A model generated the notes under the pieces. The model did not search any database and was not told the DNA's origin. It was given only the letters and a program-made list of their open reading frames with translations. A stretch of DNA of 64,000 bases from Bacteroidales bacterium (lineage in GTDB: Bacteria; Bacteroidota; Bacteroidia; Bacteroidales; UBA932), in the NCBI GenBank assembly GCA_015060405.1, contig SUYN01000012.1, forward strand, positions 1-64,000, written 5' to 3'. Every line of letters begins with the position of its first letter. Positions within the stretch are counted from its first letter, which is position 1. Position numbers and translations under genes: made by a program. Positions 35,098-45,150 of this stretch are shown here, piece after piece.

Positions 35098-37205
35098 GTA
35101 CACAAGATTCAGAAAGACGTAGAGCGAGTAACTTCCTCACCTTTTTTCACGCCCTTTTCCTGGTGGCGTCCGTACTCATTGTCATCGAGATCGTCAAGAT
35201 CCAGTATTTCTGGGAGCCGGATCCGAGATACGTGGAGTATTTCCAGCCTAAGAAGGACAAGAAGGAGATCGAGCCTTTGAGAGGTTCGATCATAGACCAT
35301 AACGGCAAGCTGCTTGCCCTCTCCACCCCTATGTATCAGGTCCATATGGACTGCTATGTCCTCAAGGAGGCACACGACGGCGACAAGGAGAAAGGAGAAG
35401 AGAAGGAGGAGTACTGGATTGCACAGGCAGAGGAACTTGCGAAGGCGCTTCCGAGCGTTCTATGCGAGGAAGGCAAGGACGAAGCATATTACAAGGACCT
35501 CATATTCACCGGAAGGAGGCTGAAGAAAAGGTATGTCTCCATAGCAAAGGACATCGACCACGGCACTCTTGAGAAGCTGAAGGCCCTCCCCCTCTTCTGC
35601 AAGGGTCAGTATACCAGCGGAATGATCGTGGAAAAGGAAGAGACACGCCAGTACCCTTATGAAGGACTTGCGCGCAGGGTCATCGGATATGTCAGGCACA
35701 ACAATGACACGAATGCCAAGCTCATCGGCATCGAGGGCAAATATGATTATATACTGCACGGAAAGCACGGGCTCGAGTGGCAGAAGGTGACAGACACGAA
35801 GGTAATGATCCCGGACGTGGACAGCAGCGTGGTGGATGTGACCGACGGCAGCGACATAAGGACAACTCTGGACATTGACATCCAGGACATTGCAGACAAG
35901 GCCCTCAGAGAGAATGTAGCAGTGGAGGAGGACATCACGGGAGGCTGTGTAGTGGTGATGGAAGTCGGGACCGGCGCCATCAGGGCCATGGTCAACCTCC
36001 AGAAGGACAAGAAGGGAGAGCTGCGCGAAGTCTTCAACATGGCGGCGGGCAGACCTGCAGAGCCGGGCTCGGTGTTCAAGACCGTCACCCTGACCACCCT
36101 CATCGAAGACGGCCACATCGGTCTTGAAGACAGGATCAGAACCAATCGCGGACGCATGGAGGACATGAGCAGGATCAACCCGGACGATTACATCGTGAAA
36201 TACGAGAACCGCACCGGAAACAACACCATATCCGTAGTCGAAGGATTCGAGATTTCATCGAACTATGTGTTCAGGCGCCTTGCAAAGGACTACTACGGAG
36301 GCAGGGAGGAGCAGTACTTCAACCGCCTTCACGAATACAACTTCGGAGAGGCATACGAGTTCGACCTCACCGAGACCGGCAGCGCCAAACCGTCGATTCC
36401 GGACGTAAAGACCTCGCCTTCACCTTTATATGACCTTGTTTCCGTAGCCATAGGATATTCGGCAAGGGTTACTCCGCTTCAGGTGGTGACCTTCTACAAC
36501 GCCATAGCCAACAACGGAAAGATGATGAAGCCATATATAGTGGAAAGCATCGAGAAGGACGGAAGGACGCAGGTCCAGTTCAAGCCTGAGATCCTCAACG
36601 GATCGATCTGCTCGAAGGCTACTGCAGACACGGTGACAAGAGCTCTCAAGATGGTGACCGCAGAAGGAACCGCCAAGAACCTCAGGAATGCGAAGTGTAC
36701 TGTTGCCGGAAAGACAGGAACATCGAGAATGCATCTCTCCGTAGAAGAGCGCAACGGCAGCGGCAAACCTTACGAGGACAACCTCGGAAGAAAGAAGCAT
36801 CAGGCGACATTCGTGGGTTTCTTCCCTGCAGACGAGCCTAAATACACGGCCATAGTCGTGCTGTACACCGGACTCATCCACCACAATGTATACGGAGGAA
36901 GCATACCTGCCAAGACATTCAAGGACATAGTCGACGGAGTCTGGGCACATGACACCTGCTGGGGCGAGGAACTGAAGGAGAGGGCAGAAGTGCCGCAGAT
37001 GAGGGCAGACCATATAAGCACGACCGCAACGGGGGATTCCCCTGTGCCGGACGTGACTGGATTCGGACTGAAGGACGCGGTCTTCGCACTTGAGAACAAC
37101 GGCTACAGGTGCACCCACAAGGGAAGCGGACATGTCGTGTCGCAGTCGCCGGAGGCCGGAGTAAAGATGAAGAAAGGGACAACAGTAAACATAACATTGA
37201 AATGA
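35094..37205 (+). CDS. ftsI: Peptidoglycan transpeptidase FtsI (PBP3)
   Basis: FtsI cross-links peptidoglycan at the division septum. The 703-residue protein has one N-terminal membrane anchor (about residues 17-37) and a pedestal domain. The transpeptidase domain carries SVFK (Ser nucleophile near residue 324), SSN and KTG (VAGKTGTSRM near 539). A C-terminal PASTA domain begins VPDVTGFGLKDAVFALENNG. A charged insertion (DKEKGEEKEEYW) lies in the pedestal. The ATG overlaps the ftsL stop, and its own stop overlaps the murE start. Confidence 0.96.
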   Translation: MSTQDSERRRASNFLTFFHALFLVASVLIVIEIVKIQYFWEPDPRYVEYFQPKKDKKEIEPLRGSIIDHNGKLLALSTPMYQVHMDCYVLKEAHDGDKEKGEEKEEYWIAQAEELAKALPSVLCEEGKDEAYYKDLIFTGRRLKKRYVSIAKDIDHGTLEKLKALPLFCKGQYTSGMIVEKEETRQYPYEGLARRVIGYVRHNNDTNAKLIGIEGKYDYILHGKHGLEWQKVTDTKVMIPDVDSSVVDVTDGSDIRTTLDIDIQDIADKALRENVAVEEDITGGCVVVMEVGTGAIRAMVNLQKDKKGELREVFNMAAGRPAEPGSVFKTVTLTTLIEDGHIGLEDRIRTNRGRMEDMSRINPDDYIVKYENRTGNNTISVVEGFEISSNYVFRRLAKDYYGGREEQYFNRLHEYNFGEAYEFDLTETGSAKPSIPDVKTSPSPLYDLVSVAIGYSARVTPLQVVTFYNAIANNGKMMKPYIVESIEKDGRTQVQFKPEILNGSICSKATADTVTRALKMVTAEGTAKNLRNAKCTVAGKTGTSRMHLSVEERNGSGKPYEDNLGRKKHQATFVGFFPADEPKYTAIVVLYTGLIHHNVYGGSIPAKTFKDIVDGVWAHDTCWGEELKERAEVPQMRADHISTTATGDSPVPDVTGFGLKDAVFALENNGYRCTHKGSGHVVSQSPEAGVKMKKGTTVNITLK

Positions 37206-38665
37206 GACTGGAGAAGATCATAGCAGGATGCGGTGTGACAGCTGTGCTTGGAAGAACCGACATAGATGTCTCAGCCGTATGCAACGATTCAAGGAAAGTG
37301 ACCTGCGGGGCGCTTTTCGTCGCTGTCAAGGGATATGCCATTGACGGCCACAGTTTCATTGCCAAAGCGGTGGACCTGGGAGCTTCTGCGATCGTATGCG
37401 AGGACCTCGATTCTGCAAAGAAGCAGACAGAGGGAAGAGACATCACCCTCATACAGGTGGAGTCATCCCGCTATGCTTTAGCCGTGATTGCAGCAAACTT
37501 CTACGACAACCCGTCCCACAAGCTTACACTTGTGGGCATCACGGGAACAAACGGCAAGACCACGACAGTGACCCTCCTTCACAGGATGTTCACCGCCCTC
37601 GGCTACAACTGCGGCCTCCTTTCGACCATAGCCAACTATGTCGGGATGCGTGGCACTGAAGCAGTCAACACCACATCTGACCCGCTCACCATCAATTCCC
37701 TACTCAATGAGATGGTAGAGGCCGGATGCGAGTACTGTTTCATGGAAGTCAGCTCCATCGGAGTGGAGCAGGACAGGGTTGCGGGCCTTAAGTTCAAGGT
37801 CGGGATCTTCTCCAACCTCACTCACGACCACCTGGACTACCACAAGACCTTTGCAGAATACCTCAGATGCAAGAAGCTCTTCTTCGACACCTTGCCCTCT
37901 GATGCCTATGCCGTCACGAACATTGACGACCGCAACGGTATGGTGATGGTGCAGAACACCAGGGCGGAAGTGGTGACATATTCATGCAGGAAGATGGCAG
38001 ACCACACATGCCGCATCATCGAACAGAGCTTCGAAGGCATGCTGCTGAGGATGGACGGATGCGAAAGCTGGAGCAGCCTCATAGGAGTCCACAACGCATA
38101 TAACCTGCTGGCAATATACACGACAGCCATCGTGCTGGGAGCTGACAGGCAGGAAGCACTCGTGGCCATGAGCAGCCTCAGACCTGCACCGGGAAGGCTT
38201 GAAAACATAAGAGGACCGAGGGACATATCTGTCATCATTGACTATGCACACACTCCTGACGCCCTCGAGAATGTACTGAAGACTCTCCGCGAGATCGCTC
38301 CGGACAGGGAGCTCATCTGTCTTTTCGGCTGCGGCGGCGACAGGGACAGGACAAAGAGACCGGAGATGGCTGCGATAGCCCAGAAGTTCGCGGACAGGAT
38401 CATAGTCACATCCGACAACAGCCGCACTGAAAAGACCGCCGACATAATGGCAGACATCAAGGCGGGTCTCGATCTGAGCGGAAGAGCAAGATCCCTCTTC
38501 ATAGAAGACAGGGAGGAAGCCATCAGGACCGCGATAATGATAGCAGGTCAGGGCGCTACTATCCTGCTGGCCGGAAAGGGACACGAGACCTACCAGATCA
38601 TAGGCACGGAGAAAAGGCATTTTGACGAAAAAGAGATAGTAACCGATATATTTAAAGGACAGTAA
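37202..38665 (+). CDS. murE: UDP-MurNAc-tripeptide synthetase MurE
   Basis: MurE adds the third amino acid of the stem peptide to UDP-MurNAc-L-Ala-D-Glu in the cytoplasm. The 487-residue protein has the ATP-binding GITGTNGKTTTVTLL, the middle-domain segment EVSSIGVEQDRVAG and the C-terminal DYAHTPDALENVL. The substrate-selecting loop reads SDNSRTEK. The Arg of the DNPR motif that binds meso-diaminopimelate is kept but Pro is Ser, so meso-DAP is the likely substrate. The ATG overlaps the ftsI stop codon; a longer upstream reading inside ftsI is not used. Confidence 0.95.
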   Translation: MRLEKIIAGCGVTAVLGRTDIDVSAVCNDSRKVTCGALFVAVKGYAIDGHSFIAKAVDLGASAIVCEDLDSAKKQTEGRDITLIQVESSRYALAVIAANFYDNPSHKLTLVGITGTNGKTTTVTLLHRMFTALGYNCGLLSTIANYVGMRGTEAVNTTSDPLTINSLLNEMVEAGCEYCFMEVSSIGVEQDRVAGLKFKVGIFSNLTHDHLDYHKTFAEYLRCKKLFFDTLPSDAYAVTNIDDRNGMVMVQNTRAEVVTYSCRKMADHTCRIIEQSFEGMLLRMDGCESWSSLIGVHNAYNLLAIYTTAIVLGADRQEALVAMSSLRPAPGRLENIRGPRDISVIIDYAHTPDALENVLKTLREIAPDRELICLFGCGGDRDRTKRPEMAAIAQKFADRIIVTSDNSRTEKTADIMADIKAGLDLSGRARSLFIEDREEAIRTAIMIAGQGATILLAGKGHETYQIIGTEKRHFDEKEIVTDIFKGQ

Positions 38666-38667
38666 GA

Positions 38668-39963
38668 ATGATATACCACCTCGTAGAATATTTCAAGGAG
38701 ATCGGCATAGACCTTCCGGGACAGGGCCTTTTCGGCTACCTTTCGTTCAGGGCTATCGCAGCATTCACCACAGCGCTCCTGATATCCATCTTCGCAGGAA
38801 GAAGGATAATCGGATGGATCCAGAAGAAGCAGATCGGTGAAGAGATCCGCGACCTGGGCCTTGAAGGTCAGATGCAGAAGAAGGGCACGCCTACAATGGG
38901 CGGCATCATCATATTCATCTCGATAGTGGTCCCTGTCCTGCTGTTCGGAGACCTGACCAACATCTACAACATCCTCCTTCTGGTGAGTACTATATGGTTC
39001 TTCGTGATAGGATTTGCTGATGACTACATCAAGGTCTTCAGGAAGAACAAGGAAGGCATGAGCGAGAAGATGAAGCTCGCCTCTCAGGGCCTGATGGGAC
39101 TTGCAATCGGGCTTGCCGTCTGCTTCAATGGTGACATCGTGGTCAGGGAAAACATCAAGGTCAGCGACACGGTCGTGATAGAGGCGCTTGCCGACAGCAC
39201 ATCTGTGGATCATGGGGAAATGGCCGGAGTCGAGAAGATGGACGTCATCAAGAGCACCAAGACCACAATACCTTTCATAAAGAACCATGAATTCGACTAC
39301 AAGTGGCTCTCCCCTTTCAAAGGGACCTTCGGATGGTACTGCAAGTGGGCGATATATGTGCTGATGATCATCATAGTGATCACCGCCTGCTCCAACGGAG
39401 TCAACCTCACGGACGGAATGGACGGACTCGCCACGGGCTCTTCGGCTATAGTGGGAGTGGTATTGGGAATATTCGCATGGCTGTCCGGCAACATAGTCAA
39501 CGCAGAATACCTGAACATCATGTATATTCCGGGAAGCGGTGAAGTCGCCGTGTTCATGTCTGCATTCGTGGGTGCATTGATAGGCTTCCTCTGGTACAAT
39601 TCGTTCCCCGCACAGGTGTTCATGGGCGACACAGGAAGCCTGATGCTTGGAGGTATCATCGGAGTGTGCGCAGTGCTCATCAGGAAGGAGCTGCTCCTGC
39701 CTGTACTCTGCGGAATATTCTTCGTGGAAAGTCTCTCTGTACTCATCCAGAGATTCTATTTCAAATATACGAAAAGAAAATACGGCGAGGGAAGAAGAGT
39801 GTTCAAGATGGCCCCTCTCCATCACCACTATCAGAAGGAAGGGATTCCTGCGCTCATCACATGGCCGAAGAAAGCGCTTCCTGAGGCAAAGATAGTCACA
39901 AGGTTCTGGATCGTGGGAATGATCCTGGCGGTCATAACAATAGCATTATTGAAAGTAAGATAG
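38668..39963 (+). CDS. mraY: Phospho-MurNAc-pentapeptide translocase MraY
   Basis: MraY transfers phospho-MurNAc-pentapeptide to undecaprenyl phosphate to make lipid I. The 431-residue polytopic protein has GTPTMGGIIIF, the catalytic-loop FADDYIKV and NLTDGMDGLA, and the His-rich KMAPLHHHYQKEG. It is about 70 residues longer than the E. coli protein. An extra stretch between membrane segments (about residues 155-215, VSDTVVIEALADSTSVDHGE) accounts for this and is common in Bacteroidota. It lies 2 bp after murE. Confidence 0.96.
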   Translation: MIYHLVEYFKEIGIDLPGQGLFGYLSFRAIAAFTTALLISIFAGRRIIGWIQKKQIGEEIRDLGLEGQMQKKGTPTMGGIIIFISIVVPVLLFGDLTNIYNILLLVSTIWFFVIGFADDYIKVFRKNKEGMSEKMKLASQGLMGLAIGLAVCFNGDIVVRENIKVSDTVVIEALADSTSVDHGEMAGVEKMDVIKSTKTTIPFIKNHEFDYKWLSPFKGTFGWYCKWAIYVLMIIIVITACSNGVNLTDGMDGLATGSSAIVGVVLGIFAWLSGNIVNAEYLNIMYIPGSGEVAVFMSAFVGALIGFLWYNSFPAQVFMGDTGSLMLGGIIGVCAVLIRKELLLPVLCGIFFVESLSVLIQRFYFKYTKRKYGEGRRVFKMAPLHHHYQKEGIPALITWPKKALPEAKIVTRFWIVGMILAVITIALLKVR

Positions 39964-39970
39964 TCAGCAT

Positions 39971-41305
39971 ATGTCAAGATTAGTAGTTCTCGGCGGAGGT
40001 GAAAGCGGAGTCGGCTCCGCAGTCCTCGCAAAAGTCAAAGGTTATGATGTATTCCTCTCGGACATGGGCATGATCTCGGAGGATTATGTCGCGATGCTCA
40101 ACAAATGGGAGATTCCGTTCGAGCAGGGATGCCATTCTGAAAGCCTCATCCTCAACGCGGACGAGGTGGTGAAGAGTCCCGGCATACCTGCGACAGCCCC
40201 CATGGTGAAGAAGATCATTGACGAAGGCATCAGCGTGATCTCGGAGATCGAGTTTGCAGGCCGATATGACACGGCAAAGAAGGTGTGCATCACCGGAAGC
40301 AACGGCAAGACCACCACTACATCACTCATATACCACCTGCTGGAGCAGGCAGGTCTGAATGTAGGACTCGGCGGCAACATCGGAAAGAGCTACGCATACC
40401 AGGTGGCGACAGAGCAGCATGACATATATGTGCTGGAGCTCAGCAGCTTCCAGCTTGACAACGTGTACGACTTCAAGGCGGACATCGCTATCATAACCAA
40501 CATAACTCCCGACCATCTTGACAGATACGGCTACAACATGGAGAACTACGTGAAGTCGAAGTTCCGCATAACAAGGAACATGTCAAGCGATGACTGCTTC
40601 ATCTTCTGCTCTGATGACGAGATCACCATCAGACATCTTGATCAGATCGTGATGAAGGCTCAGAAGCTTCCGTTCACACAGAAGACTGAAGTGCCTCAGG
40701 GAGCCTTCGTGAAGGATGACAGGATGATCGTCCGCTATAAGGAGGAGGAATGCGACATGTACCTCCAGGAACTTGCACTCGGAGGAAAACACAATGTCTA
40801 TAACTCTATGGCTGCAGCCATAGCTGCAAAAGCAATGGACATTGACAACGAGGTGATACGCAACGGTCTGGCAACATTCCAGGCAGTCGAGCACAGGCTT
40901 GAGAAGGTGCTCAGCATCAAAGACGTACTCTACATAAACGATTCGAAGGCCACTAACGTGGACGCAGCGTGGTACGCACTCGAATGTCAGACAAGAGATG
41001 TTGTCTGGATCGTGGGAGGAACGGACAAGGGCAACGACTACAGCAGCCTCATCCCTCTGGCAAAGGAGAAGGTGAAGGCGATGATATGCATGGGTCTTGA
41101 CAACAGGAAGTTCCATGATTCATTCGAAGGGGTGGTGCCGCAGATACACGACGTCACATCAGCCAGAGACGCAGTAAATCTGGCAAGCCGTCTGGCAAAG
41201 TCCGGTGATGTTGTCCTGCTCTCCCCTTGCTGCGCAAGTTTCGACCTTTTCAAGAATTACGAAGACAGAGGACGTCAGTTCAAGGAAGCTGTAAGAAACC
41301 TATAG
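39971..41305 (+). CDS. murD: UDP-MurNAc-L-alanine:D-glutamate ligase MurD
   Basis: MurD adds D-glutamate to UDP-MurNAc-L-Ala. The 444-residue protein begins MSRLVVLGGGESGVGSAVLA and has the ATP loop ITGSNGKTTTTSLIYHLL and NITPDHLDRYGYNMENYVKS. LYINDSKATNVDAAWYAL and a C-terminal LLSPCCASFDLFKNYEDRG complete the Mur-ligase signature. It lies 7 bp after mraY. Confidence 0.96.
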   Translation: MSRLVVLGGGESGVGSAVLAKVKGYDVFLSDMGMISEDYVAMLNKWEIPFEQGCHSESLILNADEVVKSPGIPATAPMVKKIIDEGISVISEIEFAGRYDTAKKVCITGSNGKTTTTSLIYHLLEQAGLNVGLGGNIGKSYAYQVATEQHDIYVLELSSFQLDNVYDFKADIAIITNITPDHLDRYGYNMENYVKSKFRITRNMSSDDCFIFCSDDEITIRHLDQIVMKAQKLPFTQKTEVPQGAFVKDDRMIVRYKEEECDMYLQELALGGKHNVYNSMAAAIAAKAMDIDNEVIRNGLATFQAVEHRLEKVLSIKDVLYINDSKATNVDAAWYALECQTRDVVWIVGGTDKGNDYSSLIPLAKEKVKAMICMGLDNRKFHDSFEGVVPQIHDVTSARDAVNLASRLAKSGDVVLLSPCCASFDLFKNYEDRGRQFKEAVRNL

Positions 41306-41308
41306 CAT

Positions 41309-42682
41309 ATGGAACATACAGAGAGCAACACACCAGAGACCACCAGAAGGGGTCTCTGGAATTTCATTGATAATATAAAGGGAGACAAGGTGATATGGAT
41401 CATCGTTCTCCTTCTTCTGATATTTTCGGTACTGACCATATTCTCTTCCACCTCCACCCTGTCGGATGAAAGCAGAGTGGAGATAATGAAGGAGCATGCC
41501 TGGATTGCCATCATCGGTCTGGGCGTCATCGTTGCCCTCCAGGGAATAAAGAAGATAGGATGGTTCAGGATCATCTCACAGCTGGGCTTCGCCGCAACGT
41601 TCGCCCTGCTCACCATACTGGTGTTTGACATTGACCTGGGATTCATGTCTCCGGTAACCCTCAACGGGGCAAGGAGGACCATCCTGGCTTTCGGCCTGCA
41701 GATACACGTGTATGAGTTTGCGAAGGTAGCGATGGTGATGTATCTGGCATGGGCGCTGCACGCATACAAGCATGACACCTTCGCCATAGCCAATGCACTT
41801 GCACAGAAGAAAGGATTCGAGTTCATGGGAAAGGCTTTCTGGAAAAGGGCCTTCTACATATATGCACCCACACTCATAACCTGCGCCATGATCGCGGCGG
41901 GAAGTAACTCCAGCGCCATATTCACATTCATGATCCTCGTGGTGGTGATGCTGATGGGAGGAGTTCCGTTCAAGGACATGCTGCTTACGGGAGCCGTTGT
42001 GGCAGTGATGTGCGGCGCAGCTTACGGACTGCACAAGGCCACAGACGGAGAATTCATGCCTCGAATAAAGACTCTCCTGAGCCGAGTAGGAGCGGACTAT
42101 GACACCAAGGTCCTTGAGGGGCTGCGCCCGGGTTCGGACGAATTCTACAACGCCCTCGACAAGATCAGACAGCCCTACGGAGCCAAGGTCGCCATCCATG
42201 AAGGCCAGGGCATAATCATGGGAAAGGGAGTCGGAAACAGCACCCAGAAATACAGCGTGACACATATATATTCCGATTATATGTACAGCTTCATCATAGA
42301 GGAATACGGTCTTCTTGGAGCCATCATAATCCTGATCCTCTACACCAGTCTTCTTGCGAGATGCTCGATGATAATAAGGATGTGCGAGAACGAATTCGCC
42401 AAGATAGCCATAGGCGGACTCGCCTTCCTGATCACCGGACAGGCCTACCTGCATATGCTCGTGAACGTGCAGATAATCCCTATGACAGGACAGACGCTGC
42501 CTATGCTTAGCGACGGTGCATTCGCCTTCCTGACCTTCTGCGTGGCCTTCGGCATCATATTGTCGATAAGCAAGATGGCCAGGACGAAGATGAAGGCAAT
42601 CGAGGAAGTGGAAGTACCTATCAAGGACGACATACAGTCTACATTGGAAATAATTGAACAGATCGACGATGACATACAATAA
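41309..42682 (+). CDS. ftsW: Septal peptidoglycan polymerase FtsW (SEDS family)
   Basis: FtsW is the glycosyltransferase partner of FtsI at the septum. The 457-residue SEDS protein has about ten membrane segments, including FSVLTIFSSTSTL and GLGVIVALQGIKKIGW. The SEDS segments GSNSSAIFTFMILVVVMLMG and FAFLTFCVAFGIILSISKM are present. A large extracytoplasmic loop (about residues 245-320) and an acidic C-terminal tail are lineage features. Its 3' end overlaps the murG start by 14 bp. Confidence 0.94.
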   Translation: MEHTESNTPETTRRGLWNFIDNIKGDKVIWIIVLLLLIFSVLTIFSSTSTLSDESRVEIMKEHAWIAIIGLGVIVALQGIKKIGWFRIISQLGFAATFALLTILVFDIDLGFMSPVTLNGARRTILAFGLQIHVYEFAKVAMVMYLAWALHAYKHDTFAIANALAQKKGFEFMGKAFWKRAFYIYAPTLITCAMIAAGSNSSAIFTFMILVVVMLMGGVPFKDMLLTGAVVAVMCGAAYGLHKATDGEFMPRIKTLLSRVGADYDTKVLEGLRPGSDEFYNALDKIRQPYGAKVAIHEGQGIIMGKGVGNSTQKYSVTHIYSDYMYSFIIEEYGLLGAIIILILYTSLLARCSMIIRMCENEFAKIAIGGLAFLITGQAYLHMLVNVQIIPMTGQTLPMLSDGAFAFLTFCVAFGIILSISKMARTKMKAIEEVEVPIKDDIQSTLEIIEQIDDDIQ

Positions 42683-43790
42683 CAGAAAGATACGCGCCAT
42701 CATCAGCGGAGGCGGAACAGGAGGACACATATTCCCTGCTCTTTCGATTGCGGACAAGCTGAAGGAACTGAACCCGGAGACAGAGATACTGTTTGTCGGA
42801 GCGGAAGGAAGGATGGAGATGGAAAAGGTGCCTGCAGCCGGCTACGAGATAGTCGGACTTCCTGTCGCAGGACTCCAGAGGAAGCTCACCCTTTCCAACC
42901 TTGCACTCCCCTTCAAGGTCCTCAAGAGCGTGAGGATGGCAAAGAAGCTCATCAGGGAGTTCAAGCCGGATGTTGCCGTCGGAGTCGGAGGCTACGCAAG
43001 CGCTCCCCTCCTCTGGGCGGCCACCCGCTGCGGAATCCCGACCCTCATCCAGGAGCAGAACGGCTTCGCGGGACTGACCAACAAGCTGCTGGGCAGGAAG
43101 GTGGACCGAATATGTGTGGCCTACGAAGGCATGGAGAGGTTCTTCCCCGCAGAGAAGATCATAATGACCGGCAACCCCATCAGGAAGGAGATCGTTCCGG
43201 CTGACCAGGCCACAAAGGCTGAAGCCATGAAGTACTATGGTCTTGATCCGCAGAAGAAGCACATCTTCATTGTCGGAGGCAGCCTCGGAAGCGGAACACT
43301 TAACAATGCGATGAAGAAATGGATAACCGACGGATGTCCCGGCGGAGCTGACATAGAGGTGATCTGGCAGTGCGGAAAGTACTACAAGCCTTCAGTCGAC
43401 GCCTTCATGGAAGGACGCGAGCTGCCGCAGATCCAATACTCGGACTTCATCAGACGCATGGATCTGGCATATGCGGCAGCCGACATCGTCATCTCACGTT
43501 CGGGAGCAAGCTCGATCTCGGAGATCTGTGCAGCAGGAAAGGCCTGCATCTTCGTACCGTCGCCGAATGTGGCCGAAGACCACCAGACCCACAATGCCAT
43601 GGCTCTGGTCAACAAGGACGCAGCCATGATGGTAAAGGACAGCGAAGCTGTGGAAAAGCTCATGCAGGCGGCATGCAGCCTGATAGAAAATCCGGAGAAG
43701 ACCGCTCTTATAGAAAAGAACGCTGCAGCCATGGCGAAGATGGACGCGGCACAGACAATAGCAGAGGAAATATACAGCATCATAGGATAA
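42669..43790 (+). CDS. murG: Lipid II synthase MurG
   Basis: MurG transfers GlcNAc from UDP-GlcNAc to lipid I on the inner face of the membrane. The 373-residue GT28 protein has the glycine-rich ISGGGTGGHIFPALSIAD and VGVGGYASAPLLWAA. EQNGFAGLTNKLLGRKVDRI and the acceptor region SRSGASSISEICAAGKACIF are also present. The ATG giving MTYNNRKIRA was chosen over a TTG five codons upstream. murC starts 1 bp after its stop. Confidence 0.96.
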   Translation: MTYNNRKIRAIISGGGTGGHIFPALSIADKLKELNPETEILFVGAEGRMEMEKVPAAGYEIVGLPVAGLQRKLTLSNLALPFKVLKSVRMAKKLIREFKPDVAVGVGGYASAPLLWAATRCGIPTLIQEQNGFAGLTNKLLGRKVDRICVAYEGMERFFPAEKIIMTGNPIRKEIVPADQATKAEAMKYYGLDPQKKHIFIVGGSLGSGTLNNAMKKWITDGCPGGADIEVIWQCGKYYKPSVDAFMEGRELPQIQYSDFIRRMDLAYAAADIVISRSGASSISEICAAGKACIFVPSPNVAEDHQTHNAMALVNKDAAMMVKDSEAVEKLMQAACSLIENPEKTALIEKNAAAMAKMDAAQTIAEEIYSIIG

Positions 43791-43791
43791 T

Positions 43792-45150
43792 ATGGCAGAA
43801 TATCGCAACATATATTTCATAGGTATCGGCGGCATAGGAATGAGCGCCATCGCCAGGTACTACCACCAGAAGGGCCTGAAGGTGTCCGGCTACGACAAGA
43901 CACCTTCCGAGCTCACCCATGCCCTGGAGTCCGAAGGCATAGAAGTCCATTATGAGGACAACATCAGCTATATTCCTAAGGACATAGAGGGCACACTGGT
44001 CGTCTACACCCCTGCCATTCCGAAGGATATGGGAGAGCTTGTCCATGTGCAGCAGGCCGGCTACAGGGTGATCAAGCGCTCACGCACTCTTGGCGAAATT
44101 GCACAGGGACAGCGCTGCATGGCAGTTGCAGGAACCCACGGCAAGACAACCACCAGCACACTTGTGGCCCACATATTCCAGGACAGCGGAGAAGGCTGCT
44201 CGGCCTTTCTCGGAGGAATATCGAAGAACTATGACACCAATCTCCTTGTCAGCGCAAACGAAACCATAGTTGCCGAAGCCGACGAGTTCGACAGGTCATT
44301 CCTTCAGCTCTTTCCGGAGATCGCCGTCATAACATCCATGGACGCCGACCACCTCGACATCTATTCCGACATTGAGAACATGCATTCTTCATTCAGGGAA
44401 TTCGCCTCTCAGGTGAGCGGAACCGTGATAGCCAAGGCGGGACTCCCGCTCAGCGAGGCGGACACCAGGGCCAGGCTGCTGAGATATTCCTACGATGACG
44501 CATCCGCCGATTTCTTCGCAAGCGACATCGAAGTCGACGGATGCGGCTACTTCACCTTCAACCTCCACTACCCGGGAGGAGTCATCGAGGGATGCAGGGT
44601 CGGAATACCGGGCTGGATCAATGTCGAGAATGCGGTTGCGGCATCAGCCATAGCCCTCACATACGGACTGGACCCTGAAAAGGTGAAGCATGCGCTCGGT
44701 ACATTCCAGGGCGTGAAGAGACGCTTCGACATCCATCTGAACACTCCGGAATGTTCATATATAGACGATTACGCCCATCATCCGAAAGAGATCTCGGCGG
44801 CGATCAGCTCGATGAGGGACATATTCCCGGGCAGGAGGCTCACCGCCATATTCCAGCCTCACCTGTACACCAGGACGCGCGACTTTGCGGATGAATTTGC
44901 CGAGGCCCTGAGCTCTGTGGACAAGCTCATACTCCTTGACATCTATCCTGCGCGCGAAGAGCCTATACCTGGGGTGACATCCGAGATCATATTCAGGAAC
45001 GTGACGGCACCGGAGAAGGTCATGATGGTGAAGGAAGACCTCATGGAGTACCTGAAGAACGAGCCTATAGACACATTGATAACCTTCGGAGCCGGAAACA
45101 TAGACCGTTTCATCGGCCCTATCACAGAGATGCTATGTCAAAGACAGTAA
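43792..45150 (+). CDS. murC: UDP-MurNAc:L-alanine ligase MurC
   Basis: MurC adds L-alanine to UDP-MurNAc, the first step of stem-peptide synthesis. The 452-residue protein has the N-terminal Rossmann motif IGIGGIGMSAIARYYHQKG and the ATP loop AVAGTHGKTTTSTLVAH. EADEFDRSFLQLFPEIAVIT and the C-terminal DYAHHPKEISAAISSM complete the signature. Its 3' end overlaps the ftsQ start by 16 bp. Confidence 0.96.
   Translation: MAEYRNIYFIGIGGIGMSAIARYYHQKGLKVSGYDKTPSELTHALESEGIEVHYEDNISYIPKDIEGTLVVYTPAIPKDMGELVHVQQAGYRVIKRSRTLGEIAQGQRCMAVAGTHGKTTTSTLVAHIFQDSGEGCSAFLGGISKNYDTNLLVSANETIVAEADEFDRSFLQLFPEIAVITSMDADHLDIYSDIENMHSSFREFASQVSGTVIAKAGLPLSEADTRARLLRYSYDDASADFFASDIEVDGCGYFTFNLHYPGGVIEGCRVGIPGWINVENAVAASAIALTYGLDPEKVKHALGTFQGVKRRFDIHLNTPECSYIDDYAHHPKEISAAISSMRDIFPGRRLTAIFQPHLYTRTRDFADEFAEALSSVDKLILLDIYPAREEPIPGVTSEIIFRNVTAPEKVMMVKEDLMEYLKNEPIDTLITFGAGNIDRFIGPITEMLCQRQ

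Noticed and set aside
38590..39828. Long minus-strand frame (412 codons) within mraY
   Set aside because: Same reason: it is antisense to a clear essential gene and its translation has an unusual His/Asp/Tyr-rich composition.
42654..42668. TTG start extending MurG by five residues
   Set aside because: An ATG five codons downstream gives a normal MurG N-terminus.
41576..42757. Long minus-strand frame (393 codons) within ftsW
   Set aside because: It is a shadow of ftsW caused by codon bias. The translation is His/Tyr/Cys-rich with no domain, and the ftsW product is unmistakable.
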